NCBI GenBank assembly: GCA_963766605.1
Contig: CAVYAT010000002.1
Span: forward strand, 434,001 to 498,000
Source: AC-49 sp963766605
GTDB taxonomy: Bacteria > Actinomycetota > Thermoleophilia > Solirubrobacterales > Solirubrobacteraceae
DNA: 64,000 nt
Direction: 5' to 3'
The position numbers were made by a program, and so were the translations under genes. Below are positions 17,894 to 26,794 of the stretch, piece after piece (position 1 is the stretch's first letter; each line of letters opens with the position of its first letter). The notes beneath the pieces were generated by a model that made no database searches, had not been told where the DNA came from, and worked only from the letters and a program-made list of their open reading frames with translations.

Positions 17894-19933
17894 TTGGGGC
17901 TCAACACTGGGCCGGTAAACGCCGACAACCTCGGTGTGCGGCCGTTTCGGTTCCCCGTCCTGACGCTGGGCCTCGCAATCGTGCTCACGTGGACACTCGT
18001 CTACGAGCTCGTTGTGCTCACGCACGCCGTGTCGATGCGCGGCGTGCTGCTCGGCCGACCCGCCCACCTGATCACCGACGCCGCCGCCGGCGTCCTGTGC
18101 GCGATCGGCGCCCTGCGCCAGCGCGGCGGCGCCCGCGTGGCATGGCTGCTTGTCGCCGCCGGCATTCTCGCCTGGACTGCGGGCGACTCGTACTGGACCT
18201 ATGTGCTGCTCGACGACCCGCACATCCCCGTGCCATCGCCGGCCGACGTCGGCTATCTGCTGTTCCCGCTGCTGGCGTTCGGCGGCCTGATCGGCCTGCT
18301 GCGCTCGCAGGTGCGCGGTGTGCCGCGCGGCGCGTGGCTCGACGCGGTGACCGCCGGCCTCGCCGTCTCGGCCGTCGCGGCCGCGGCGATCGTCCCGACC
18401 GTCTTTCACAACTCCGACGGCGGCGCGCTCGCCGTCGACACCAACCTCGCCTATCCGATCAGTGACCTGATCATGCTCGCGGTCGTCGTCGCGGCGATCG
18501 CGGCGCGCGGCTGGCGTCTCAGCGCGGCGTGGGCGCTGGCCGGCGCCGGAATCGTCGTGTTCTGGATCGCCGACTCGCACTACCTGCTGACGGTCGACAC
18601 GTACTCGTTTCCCGATCCCTTCGACTTCGGCTGGGGGCTGTGCTTCTGGTTCTTGGCCGCGAGCTCCGCGCTGCCGTCGGTCACCGCTGTCGCGCGCATG
18701 CAGCTCGGGCGCCGCGTCACGATGCTGCCGCTCGCGTTCGCCGGCATCAGTCTGGCCGTGCTGATCTACGCCGGGCTGAACACCACGACGCCGCTCGCCG
18801 TCGCGCTCGCGTCCGCATCGCTCGTCGCCTCCGGCGCGCGGCTGTGGCTCGCCTTCCGCGAGAACGCCGCCGTGCTCGAGATGTCACGCCGCGAGGCCCT
18901 GACCGACGCGCTGACCGGGCTGGGCAACCGCCGGGCGCTGCTGCTCGACCTCGAGGACTCGCTGGCGGTGGCGACACGCGAACACCAGCACGCGCTGCTG
19001 CTGTTCGACCTCGACGGCTTCAAGCACTACAACGACACCTACGGTCACGGGGCGGGCGACGAGCTGCTGGTCCGCCTCGGCCAAGAGCTCGACGAGCGGG
19101 CGCACGGCCGCGGCAAGGCCTACCGCATGGGCGGCGATGAGTTCTGCGCGCTGGTGCGGATCGGTGCGACCGAGCCCGACGAGGTCGCGCGCGTCGCGGC
19201 CGAGGGCCTGGCGACGATCGGCGACGGCTTCGAGGTCACGGCGTCGTACGGGACCGTCGTCATCCCGACCGAGGCATCCGATGCTCCCGCGGCGCTGTTG
19301 CTCGCCGACCAGCGCATGTACGCGCGCAAGCACGGCAGCCGCTCGTCGGCCGGCAGCCAGAGTCGCGACGTGCTGTTGATGGCGCTCGCCGAGCGCGACC
19401 CAGAGCTCGGCGAGCACGTATCGACGGTCGCCGGGCTGGCGGTCGCGGTCGCCGAGCGGATGGGCCTCGGGCCCGAGCAGGTCATGGAGGTCCGTCACGC
19501 CGCCGATCTGCACGACATCGGCAAGGTCGGCATCCCCGACGCGATCCTCGACAAGGCGGGACCGCTCAACGACGAGGAGTGGATGTTCATGCGCCGCCAC
19601 ACGCTGATCGGCGAGCGGATCGTCGCGGCGGCGCCGGCGCTCAGCCAGGTCGCGGTGCTCGTGCGCGCCAGCCACGAGCGGTGGGACGGCAGTGGCTACC
19701 CCGATGGCCTGGCGGGCGAAGCAATCCCGCTCGGCGCGCGGATCATCTCGGTCTGCGACTCGTTCGACGCGATGACCGCCACCCGGCCCTACCGCGATGC
19801 GGCGAGCCCCCAGGCGGCGATCCGCGAGCTCGACAACTGCGCCGGCAGCCAGTTCGACCCGGCGGTCGTGGCGGCGTTCAAGGCCGCCCACGCCGAGCTC
19901 ACCGAGTCCTACGTCCTGCGCCACGCGGCCTGA
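17894..19933 (+). CDS. Membrane GGDEF + HD-GYP cyclic-di-GMP enzyme
   Basis: A protein of up to 679 residues. Roughly the first 320 residues are eight to nine hydrophobic segments, likely a membrane sensor. A diguanylate cyclase domain follows, with RMGGDEF intact near residue 413. The C-terminal HD-GYP phosphodiesterase domain starts near residue 490, with the HD pair in LHDIGKVGIPD near residue 540 and ERWDGSGYPDGL further on. Both making and breaking activities look possible. The assumed TTG start at 17894 is weak; GTG 17936 is an alternative. It converges on the ribonuclease gene with a 4-bp gap. Confidence 0.9.
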   Translation: MGLNTGPVNADNLGVRPFRFPVLTLGLAIVLTWTLVYELVVLTHAVSMRGVLLGRPAHLITDAAAGVLCAIGALRQRGGARVAWLLVAAGILAWTAGDSYWTYVLLDDPHIPVPSPADVGYLLFPLLAFGGLIGLLRSQVRGVPRGAWLDAVTAGLAVSAVAAAAIVPTVFHNSDGGALAVDTNLAYPISDLIMLAVVVAAIAARGWRLSAAWALAGAGIVVFWIADSHYLLTVDTYSFPDPFDFGWGLCFWFLAASSALPSVTAVARMQLGRRVTMLPLAFAGISLAVLIYAGLNTTTPLAVALASASLVASGARLWLAFRENAAVLEMSRREALTDALTGLGNRRALLLDLEDSLAVATREHQHALLLFDLDGFKHYNDTYGHGAGDELLVRLGQELDERAHGRGKAYRMGGDEFCALVRIGATEPDEVARVAAEGLATIGDGFEVTASYGTVVIPTEASDAPAALLLADQRMYARKHGSRSSAGSQSRDVLLMALAERDPELGEHVSTVAGLAVAVAERMGLGPEQVMEVRHAADLHDIGKVGIPDAILDKAGPLNDEEWMFMRRHTLIGERIVAAAPALSQVAVLVRASHERWDGSGYPDGLAGEAIPLGARIISVCDSFDAMTATRPYRDAASPQAAIRELDNCAGSQFDPAVVAAFKAAHAELTESYVLRHAA

Positions 19934-19937
19934 GGGG

Positions 19938-21368
19938 TCAGGCCAGCTCGAAGCCGACGACCCGCGCGCGGGCGTCGACGTCGCGCAGGCGGACCTGGGC
20001 CCGCTCGCCCGGTGCGGGCGCCGGGTCGGCGAGCTTGGCCCGCACCGGTGGCTCGGCGAGCTGGATGCGGGCGCTGTCGTGCTCGTGCGAAAGGACGACC
20101 GCGTCGAACGTGTCGCCGATGCGATGCTCGAGCAGCCGCGCCTCGACGAGGTCGATCAGCGCCCGTTCGAAGCGGCCGTTGTGCGCGTCGGCCTTGGCCA
20201 TCGCGGGCGGTAGCTCGGCGAGCGCCTTCACCTCGGCGGCCGCGGGCGGTGCGCCGTCACACAGCAGGTCCAGCACGTAGCGATCGCACAGACGGCGCAT
20301 CGGCGCGGTCACGTGTGCGTAGTGGGCGGCGAGCCCCGAGTGGACCGAGTCCGGCGGCGGCGCGCCGTCGAACGCCGTGTACGACGCGCGGCCCATCGCG
20401 CGCTGGATCGCGGCGAGCAGCGCCATGTGGTGCGGGTCGTCGCGGTGCAGCGTGCGCACGATGTCGTCGACGGCGACGTCGGCCGGCCAGTCGACGCCGA
20501 GCACGCTCGCCGCGTGGCGCGCCTCGTCCAGCGCCGGCTGCCATGTCGGCGCGGTCACACGCAGCAGCCCGGCGCCGCGCTCGAGCATCACCCGGGCCGC
20601 CTCGATCCCGACCATCAGCGAGATCTGCTCGTTGTGCTCCTCGATCGCCAGGCGCGACTCGAGCGCCAGCCGGTAGCCGGTCGGACTGGCCGGATCGAAG
20701 ACGATCTCCTGACCGGGGACGTCGAGGCGAATCGCGTTTCGCTCCTGCTCGAGCTTCATCCGCAGCGGCCCGATCTCGTCGAGCGGCGACAGCCCGCCCT
20801 CGTCCTGGGCCTCCTGATAACTCAGCTTGCGCCGGCTGCGCACGAGCGCGCGCTGCACGACCATCTTCGTCACGACCGCGCGGTCGTCGAGCTCGAGCGT
20901 GAAGCAGACGGCGGGCCGGTCGCCTTCGGGCAGCAGGCTCGCGGCGCCCTCGCTCAGCGACAACGGGTAGACCGGCGCGCGTTTGTCCGGCGCGTAGGCG
21001 GTTGCGCCGCGACGCCACGCCTCGGCCTCGACCGGCCCGCCGCGCGGCACGAAATGGCCGATGTCGGCTATCGCGTAACGCACCCGATAGCCGCCGCCGT
21101 CGCGTCGCTCGCCGAAGTACGCCTGGTCGAGGTCCATGCTGCCCGGCGGGTCGATCGTCACGAACGGGACGTCACGCAGGTCGGTGCGCCCGTCGAGCGT
21201 CGCCGGGGGTGCCGCCGCCTGCGCCGCCGCGCTCTCGACCTCGTCGGCGAACGCCTCGGGGATCTGGAGCTCCGAGCGCAGCGCACCGAAGTCGGCCAGC
21301 AGCGGGCTCGGCAGCGCGGCGGCGCACCGCAGGCGCCGCCGCGGCGCCCAGGTCGGGGCGTCAGCCAC
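19938..21368 (-). CDS. RNB-domain exoribonuclease (RNase II-like, short)
   Basis: A 476-residue protein, shorter than RNase II/R, with a brief N-terminal region, the RNB catalytic domain and a small S1-like C-terminal segment (VRLRDVDARARVV). The metal-binding block reads D73-PPGSM-D79-L-D81-Q82: three of the four canonical aspartates are present and the fourth is Gln. It hydrolyses RNA 3' to 5' if active. GTG start 21368 overlaps the end of the phosphoesterase gene by 8 bp, so the two are translationally coupled. Confidence 0.9.
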   Translation of the reverse strand: MADAPTWAPRRRLRCAAALPSPLLADFGALRSELQIPEAFADEVESAAAQAAAPPATLDGRTDLRDVPFVTIDPPGSMDLDQAYFGERRDGGGYRVRYAIADIGHFVPRGGPVEAEAWRRGATAYAPDKRAPVYPLSLSEGAASLLPEGDRPAVCFTLELDDRAVVTKMVVQRALVRSRRKLSYQEAQDEGGLSPLDEIGPLRMKLEQERNAIRLDVPGQEIVFDPASPTGYRLALESRLAIEEHNEQISLMVGIEAARVMLERGAGLLRVTAPTWQPALDEARHAASVLGVDWPADVAVDDIVRTLHRDDPHHMALLAAIQRAMGRASYTAFDGAPPPDSVHSGLAAHYAHVTAPMRRLCDRYVLDLLCDGAPPAAAEVKALAELPPAMAKADAHNGRFERALIDLVEARLLEHRIGDTFDAVVLSHEHDSARIQLAEPPVRAKLADPAPAPGERAQVRLRDVDARARVVGFELA

Positions 21369-22017
21369 GGGGGCTCACCTCGTAGGAGGGCAGCGGCGCG
21401 TCTATCGGTGTGTAGTGCAGGTCGACGTAGGTCACGTTGGCCAGCGCCGTCGGGCCCTGTCGCCACGACCCGCGGCCCTCGTGGATGTGGCCGTAGACGC
21501 ACAGCTGCGGACCGACGCGACGCAGCAGCGCGAGCGCCGCCGTGCTGCCGGCGTCGACGCCGCGGCTCGTGTGATCGCCGTAGCCGCGCGGCGGCCCGTG
21601 CAGGACGACGACGTCGGCGTCGGTGGGGCAGGTGCCGTAGCGCTGCCCCAGGAAGTCCTCCGCCTCGTCGCCGCGGGGCGCGTTGAACGCCCAGTCCATG
21701 AACCAGGGCGTCCACGGCGAGCCCCAGAACCGCACGCCCTCGATCGTGGCGCTTGCGTCCTGCAGGTACGTCCACGGCAGATCGGGGACGGAGGCCGGTG
21801 CCTGCTCGAACACGAAGTCGTGGTTGCCGGCGACCGCGACGATGTGTCGAGCCGGCAGCCGCTCGAGCCAGCCGCGCAGCTCCGTGTCGAGCCAGCGGGC
21901 CTGGAAGCCGACGTCGTGGTTGGCCGTCGGCGTGATGTCCCCGGCGATCACGAGCACATCGCATTCGGGTACCGCCGGCAGAAAGCCGTGGAGGTCGGCC
22001 GTGGCGACGACTCGCAT
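21361..22017 (-). CDS. Calcineurin-like metallophosphoesterase
   Basis: A 218-residue protein with the full metallophosphoesterase set: ATADLHG (D-x-H), AGDITPT, AGNHDFVF, HGPPRGYGDH and VYGHIHEGRG. These residues bind two metal ions. Substrates in this family range from nucleotides to phosphoproteins. The following RNB gene overlaps by 8 bp, which suggests a joint role in RNA or nucleotide turnover. The start is at 22017, or 22026 if the upstream ATG is used. No clear ribosome site is seen for either. Confidence 0.9.
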   Translation of the reverse strand: MRVVATADLHGFLPAVPECDVLVIAGDITPTANHDVGFQARWLDTELRGWLERLPARHIVAVAGNHDFVFEQAPASVPDLPWTYLQDASATIEGVRFWGSPWTPWFMDWAFNAPRGDEAEDFLGQRYGTCPTDADVVVLHGPPRGYGDHTSRGVDAGSTAALALLRRVGPQLCVYGHIHEGRGSWRQGPTALANVTYVDLHYTPIDAPLPSYEVSPRG

Positions 22018-22043
22018 CGTAGGCATAGGAAATCCGAAACCTA

Positions 22044-22055
22044 GGGAGTCCTCCC
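22044..22055. promoter_or_regulatory. Inverted repeat GGGAG-TC-CTCCC upstream of DUF4242
   Basis: A small perfect inverted repeat lies in CTAGGGAGTCCTCCCGATG in the 108-bp divergent region between the phosphoesterase and DUF4242 genes, about 70 bp upstream of the DUF4242 ATG. A TAGCGT box 25 bases further down may be the -10 element. It could be an activator site of the -35 region. Confidence 0.35.
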
Positions 22056-22125
22056 GATGCGCGCTCGCCGGCCGGGTCCTAGCGTCGTGGCCGCCACCTA
22101 GGCATCCACACGAGAGGAATGGCTC

Positions 22126-22398
22126 ATGCCGCGATACATGGTTCAGCGAACGTTTCCCGACCGCCTTGAGATCCCGATCGCCAACGGCGGCGCGGACGTC
22201 GTGCGCACGGTCGTCGAGCGCAACACCCAGGAGGGTGTGACCTGGCTGCACTCCTACGTCACCGAGGACAAGTGCACGACGTTCTGCATCTATGACGCTC
22301 CCACGCCCGAGGCGATCCGGCAGACCGCGTCCGACAACAACCTGCCGGTCGACGCGATCACGGAGGTCCGCGTGCTGGACCCCTACTACTACATCTGA
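22126..22398 (+). CDS. DUF4242 small protein
   Basis: A 90-residue single-domain protein beginning MPRYMVQRTFPD, with the family pattern VTWLHSYVTEDKCTTFCIYDAPTPEAIR split over two strands and ending in DPYYYI. This is the ferredoxin-like fold of DUF4242 (sometimes called nickel-binding). Two nearby Cys and a His could bind metal, but this is unproven. A good GAGAGGAA ribosome site supports the ATG at 22126. The HD-GYP/LuxR regulator gene follows 29 bp later on the same strand. Confidence 0.85.
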   Translation: MPRYMVQRTFPDRLEIPIANGGADVVRTVVERNTQEGVTWLHSYVTEDKCTTFCIYDAPTPEAIRQTASDNNLPVDAITEVRVLDPYYYI

Positions 22399-22427
22399 GG
22401 GTCGAGACGACGGTTACGCTCTCGCGC

Positions 22428-24005
22428 GTGTCGTCTGCCACGTCGAGATCGCGGGCGAGCCTCGCCGAGCTGATGGCGGTGCTGTCGCTCGGCGTCGACC
22501 TCGGGCTGGGGCAGCCGATGGAGCACATCGTCCGCCAGTGCGCGATCGCGCTCGATCTCGCGCGGCGCGTGGGCATGGACGCATCGGACTCCGAGGTCGT
22601 GTTCCTCGTCGCGCTGCTGGCGTGGGTGGGCTGCCATGGCGACTCCTACGAGCAGGCCAGGTGGTTTGGCGACGACATCGCGCTGCGCGCCGGCGCGTAC
22701 ACAGTCGACATGGCCGGGACCAAACAGGCCCGCTTCATGATGGGCCGCGTCGGCGCCGGCGGCTCGCCGCTGCAGCGGGCACGCACGATCGCGCAGTTCA
22801 TGTCGTCGGGCCGCGCGTCGATCGACGGGATGCGCGGGCGCCACTGCATCGTCGCGGGCGATCTGGCCGTCCGGCTCGGCCTGCGCAGCGAGGTGCGCGA
22901 TGCGCTGCGCCAGGTGTTCGAGCGCTGGGACGGCAACGGCGAGCCCGTTGGGCTGATCGGCGAGCAGATCGCCCTGCCCGTGCGCCTGGTGGCGCTCGCA
23001 GACGTCGTCGACGCGTTCCACCGCGTGGGCGGGATCGAGGCGGCGGTCGCGGTCGCCACGGAGCGCCGCGGCACGCAGTTCGACCCCGACCTCGTCGACC
23101 TGTTCTGCGCGGCCGCGCCCGACGTGCTGGCCGGGCTCGACGACGCGGAGGCGACGACCTGGGACACCGTGATGTCCGCGCAGCCCGGCCTCAACCAGAC
23201 GCTGTCGGACGAGCAGGTGTCGGCGGCACTGGAGGCGATCGCCGACTTCGCCGATCTGAAGTCGCCCTACACCCTCGGGCACTCACGGGCGGTGGCCGAC
23301 CTGGCAGCCGAGGCGGCCCGCGTCCACGGGCTGTCCGAGGAGCAGGTCGGCGCCGTGCGAACGGCCGCCCTCGTCCACGACCTCGGCCGCCTGGGCATCT
23401 CCAATGCGATCTGGGACAAGCAGGGCCCGCTGACGGCGTCCGAACGCGAGCGGATTCGCATGCAGCCGTACCTGACCGAGCGCATGCTCTCCGCGTCGCC
23501 GGCCCTGGCATCGCTGGGCGCGCTGGCCAGCGCCCACCAGGAGCGCCTGGACGGCTCGGGCTACCCGCGGGCGCTGCGCGCCGAGACGCTGTCGCCCGAG
23601 GCCCGGCTGCTCGCGGCCGCCGACGTCTACCAGGCGATGCGCGAACCGCGGCCGCACCGTCCCGCGCACGAGCCGGCGCAGGCGGCCGCCGAACTGCGCG
23701 GCGAGGTCCGTGCCGGCCGGCTCGATGGCGAGGCCGCGGAGGCGGTGCTCCAGGCGGCAGGTCACGCCGCGAGCCGCCGGCCCGCGCGGCCGGCCGGGCT
23801 CACGCTGCGCGAGGTCGAGGTCCTGGGGCTGCTCGCGCGCGGGCTTGCGACCAAGGACATCGCGCAGCGCCTGGTCATCACGCCCAAGACCGTGGGCCAT
23901 CACATCGGCCACATCTACCTCAAGATCGGCGCGTCCAACCGCGTCGCCGCGAGCCTCTTCGCGACCGAGCACGGGCTGCTCGGGCCCGAGCCGGGCGACA
24001 TCTAA
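22428..24005 (+). CDS. Tandem HD/HD-GYP protein with LuxR DNA-binding C-terminus
   Basis: A 525-residue cytosolic protein. An N-terminal HD-like region is degenerate: ERWDGNGEP stands where GYP is expected. The second HD-GYP domain keeps LVHDLGRLGIS (near residue 316) and QERLDGSGYPRAL. The last about 65 residues are a LuxR/GerE helix-turn-helix (LTLREVEVLGLLARGLATKD ... KIGASNR). It joins a signal-hydrolase fold to direct promoter binding. GTG 22428 is the start. It follows DUF4242 by 29 bp and overlaps the permease gene tail-to-tail by 4 bp. Confidence 0.9.
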   Translation: MSSATSRSRASLAELMAVLSLGVDLGLGQPMEHIVRQCAIALDLARRVGMDASDSEVVFLVALLAWVGCHGDSYEQARWFGDDIALRAGAYTVDMAGTKQARFMMGRVGAGGSPLQRARTIAQFMSSGRASIDGMRGRHCIVAGDLAVRLGLRSEVRDALRQVFERWDGNGEPVGLIGEQIALPVRLVALADVVDAFHRVGGIEAAVAVATERRGTQFDPDLVDLFCAAAPDVLAGLDDAEATTWDTVMSAQPGLNQTLSDEQVSAALEAIADFADLKSPYTLGHSRAVADLAAEAARVHGLSEEQVGAVRTAALVHDLGRLGISNAIWDKQGPLTASERERIRMQPYLTERMLSASPALASLGALASAHQERLDGSGYPRALRAETLSPEARLLAAADVYQAMREPRPHRPAHEPAQAAAELRGEVRAGRLDGEAAEAVLQAAGHAASRRPARPAGLTLREVEVLGLLARGLATKDIAQRLVITPKTVGHHIGHIYLKIGASNRVAASLFATEHGLLGPEPGDI

Positions 24006-24664
24006 CCCCGCCAGCGCGCGAGCCGCCGAGCCGCGATCGCCAGCAGGGCCGCCTCGGCCGTGGTGAGCGCGACGGCGAGAAGCAGCCGCGCCGTGACCTG
24101 GTCGTCGGCGGCCGCCGACACCGCCTTGGCAACACCGCCGGGGCCGGCGACCGGTCCGAGGATGCTCGCGAGCGCGACCGAGCCGAGCACCAGCACGATC
24201 GTGGCGGCGAACGCCGTTGCCACGCGGGCCGGCGGCGCGAGCAGCAGCCCGAGGCATCCGCCGAGCGCGCCGGAAGCGAGATGCGCGAGCGCTGCGTCTA
24301 CGAGATCGCCGGCGGCGGGAGTGCGGTTGAACGCGCCGGTCGCGGTCGGCCAGACGAGGAACAGGACCGCGACCGCGAGTGCCACCACGGCGACCAGTGC
24401 GAGCCGGCCGCGCCACGCGCGCGCCGCGCCGCCCGCGGCGACGGTGAGGATCGCATCGGCGGCATCGGGGACCTCGCGCTCGATCGCGATCACCAGCCAT
24501 GCGCAGAACGCGGCCGTCAGGACGGTCGTCGCGGCGAAGCTCTCCTGAACGGCGTTGGGCCGATACGCGTAGACGCCGATAACCGCGAACAGCAGCAGCG
24601 TGATCGGGACGAGCAGCCGGCGCCCGGACAGCGCGACGGCGAGGCGCGCGCCCAGGACGCTCAC
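24002..24664 (-). CDS. ABC transporter permease (CcmB-like size and topology)
   Basis: A 220-residue polytopic membrane protein with about six hydrophobic helices and little loop sequence. GTG start 24664 overlaps the ATPase stop (GTGA), so it is the membrane partner of that ATPase. Length and position resemble heme-exporter CcmB or other small exporter permeases, but I see no specific heme-related motif. Substrate unknown. Confidence 0.65.
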   Translation of the reverse strand: MSVLGARLAVALSGRRLLVPITLLLFAVIGVYAYRPNAVQESFAATTVLTAAFCAWLVIAIEREVPDAADAILTVAAGGAARAWRGRLALVAVVALAVAVLFLVWPTATGAFNRTPAAGDLVDAALAHLASGALGGCLGLLLAPPARVATAFAATIVLVLGSVALASILGPVAGPGGVAKAVSAAADDQVTARLLLAVALTTAEAALLAIAARRLARWRG

Positions 24665-25362
24665 CGTGTCGACTCCGTGCCCGAGATCTCCCACCCGTCG
24701 CGCAGCAGCGCCGCGAGTGCGGGGTCATCGACGACCAGCGAGGCGCGTTCGTCGCCGCGCGCCAGGTCGATGCGCACCGCCGGCGGCGCGGCCGGCGCGT
24801 CACCGTCGCCGAGTCGCAGCGTGCGCGTCGCGCGCAGCGTGGCCGCACCGGTGTGATCGGTGAACACAATCGCGCTCCCGCGTCCGGCGGCAGCCGCGAG
24901 TTCGTCGCCGAACGCCGTTCGCGCGTCGGGGTCCAGCCCGGCCCACGGCTCGTCGAGCACGAGCACTGTCGCCCGCTGCGCGGTCGCGTGCAGCGGCCCG
25001 GCCAGCGCAACGCGCTGGAGCTGGCCCTTGGACAGCCGCCCGCACGGCCGTCGCAGCTCGGCCGCCAGGGTCGCCGCGGGCGCATCGACGAGCCCCAGCC
25101 AGCGGTCGGCTGCCATTCCGGCCGGCAGCGCAACACGCTCGGGCACGAACGCGCGCGGCACGCCCACCGTGATCCGTCCCCGCCGGGGCTCGACGACTCC
25201 CGCCAGCACCCTCAGCAGGCTCGATTTGCCGCTGCCGTTGGGCCCGGCGAGGTGCACGAGCTCACCCGCTGCGATGCTCAGCGACAGGTCGCGCAGGAGC
25301 ACGTTGCGCCCACGCGCGATCGTGAGGTTGTTCGCCTGCAAGAGCACGGCCGATGCGCCCAT
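24661..25362 (-). CDS. ABC transporter ATP-binding protein (CcmA-like)
   Basis: A 233-residue ATPase with Walker A GPNGSGKSS near residue 40, signature LSKGQLQRVALAG, Walker B TVLVLDEPWAGLDP and a switch His in VFTDHTG. The signature reads LSKGQ rather than LSGGQ, as in the CcmA group. It precedes and overlaps the permease gene. The start lies 26 bp from the divergent MmgE/PrpD gene, with a CCTAGG palindrome between the two. Confidence 0.88.
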   Translation of the reverse strand: MGASAVLLQANNLTIARGRNVLLRDLSLSIAAGELVHLAGPNGSGKSSLLRVLAGVVEPRRGRITVGVPRAFVPERVALPAGMAADRWLGLVDAPAATLAAELRRPCGRLSKGQLQRVALAGPLHATAQRATVLVLDEPWAGLDPDARTAFGDELAAAAGRGSAIVFTDHTGAATLRATRTLRLGDGDAPAAPPAVRIDLARGDERASLVVDDPALAALLRDGWEISGTESTR

Positions 25363-25388
25363 TGCCCCCCAGCCTAGGATGACCGGGG

Positions 25389-26783
25389 ATGGGTTCCGAT
25401 TCGGGCGTCACCGCGATCGCACCGCAGCTCGCTGAATTCGCGGGCCTGCTGCCCGCGGACGACGTGCCGCCCGCGGTGCGGGAGACGGCGCTGCGCCACC
25501 TGCTCGACACGCTCGGCTGCGGACTGGCGGCGGTGAGTCACGGCGCCGCGACGGCCGCATCCCGTGTCGTGCTCGACGAAGGGGGAAGCGAGCAGTCCTC
25601 GGTCCTGGGCACCCAGCAGCGGGTTCCCGCCGCCTCGGCGGCGCTCGCCAACGGCGCGCTGTGCCACGCCCTGGACTTCGACGACACGCACGAGCGCGCG
25701 ATCTGTCACGTGAGCGCCGTTGTCGCGCCTGCCGCGTGGGCAGTGGCCGAGGCCGTCGACGCGCCCGGCCCGGAGGTCGTAGCGGCGTACGTGGTCGGCA
25801 GCGAGGTCGCGCTGCGCATCGGGGTCGCGGGCGCCGACGGCTTCTACGCCCGCGGGTTCCACCCGACCTCGGTTGCCGGGGTGTTCGGCTCCACCGCTGC
25901 GGCGGGCCGCCTCTACGGGCTCTCGGCGCGGGAGATGGCCCACGCCCTCGGCATCGCCGGCAGCTTCGCCTCGGGGTTGTTCGAATACCTCAGCGACGGG
26001 GCGGCGACGAAACCCCTGCACGCCGGGTGGGCCGCGCAGGCGGGTGTTCGCGCTGCGGCGCTCGCGCAGGCCGGTGCCGAGGGGCCCGCGACGGTGATCG
26101 AAGGGCGCTTCGGCCTGCTGGCGAGCTTCGGCGACGGCGGCATCGATCTCGACGCCATGACGGCCGATCTGGGCGCGCGCTGGGAGACCGAGCAGATCGC
26201 GCTGAAGCTGTATCCGGCCTGCCACTTCGCGCATGCGCCGACGTGGGCGGCCTCGCAGCTTCGGGCCGAGCACTCGATCGAGATCGCGGAGATCGAGGAG
26301 ATCGTCGTCCGCGTCCCACCGGAAGGCGAGGCGCTGGTGCTCGAACCGCTGGCCGACAAGCACGCTCCGGGAACGCCCTATGGCGCGAAGTTCAGCCTGC
26401 CCTACACGGTCGCTCATGTCCTGCTCCACGACGAGCTGGGGCTCGCGGCCTTCGAGCCGGCGGCGATCGGCGACCCTGCGGTGCTCGAGCTCGCACGCCG
26501 CGTGCGAGCAGAGCCGTGGCCGGGCCCGCCGCCGTCGCGGTTCGCCGGCGCCACGGCCATCCACACGCGCGACGGGGTGGTCGCCCTGACGGTCGACCAC
26601 CCGCCGGGCAGCCCGGGGAACCCGGCATCCGACGAGCTGCTCGTGGCCAAGTTCGTGGCCAACGCCGCGCCGGTGCTCGGCGACGCGGCGGCACGGCGGC
26701 TCTCGGCCGACGCGCTCGGGGACGCAACGGAGCCTGCTGTCCCTCGGCCGCTCGGCAGCCCGCATCGGGCGCGTATGCTCTGA
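25389..26783 (+). CDS. MmgE/PrpD family protein
   Basis: A 464-residue protein with the all-helical N-terminal domain and smaller C-terminal domain of the 2-methylcitrate dehydratase/aconitate-like MmgE/PrpD fold. Characteristic stretches are LDTLGCGLAAVSHG, ANGALCHALDFDDTHE and GFHPTSVAGVFGSTAAAGRL. Characterised members dehydrate 2-methylcitrate or isomerise itaconate-type acids, but the family is broad. The ATG at 25389 follows a short GGGG-containing leader. It is followed after 11 bp by the redoxin gene, so probably cotranscribed. Confidence 0.88.
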   Translation: MGSDSGVTAIAPQLAEFAGLLPADDVPPAVRETALRHLLDTLGCGLAAVSHGAATAASRVVLDEGGSEQSSVLGTQQRVPAASAALANGALCHALDFDDTHERAICHVSAVVAPAAWAVAEAVDAPGPEVVAAYVVGSEVALRIGVAGADGFYARGFHPTSVAGVFGSTAAAGRLYGLSAREMAHALGIAGSFASGLFEYLSDGAATKPLHAGWAAQAGVRAAALAQAGAEGPATVIEGRFGLLASFGDGGIDLDAMTADLGARWETEQIALKLYPACHFAHAPTWAASQLRAEHSIEIAEIEEIVVRVPPEGEALVLEPLADKHAPGTPYGAKFSLPYTVAHVLLHDELGLAAFEPAAIGDPAVLELARRVRAEPWPGPPPSRFAGATAIHTRDGVVALTVDHPPGSPGNPASDELLVAKFVANAAPVLGDAAARRLSADALGDATEPAVPRPLGSPHRARML

Positions 26784-26794
26784 GACCTCCGACG

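Noticed and set aside
24002..24664. Definite assignment as heme exporter CcmB
   Set aside because: Size and pairing fit, but no cytochrome c maturation gene or heme motif is nearby.
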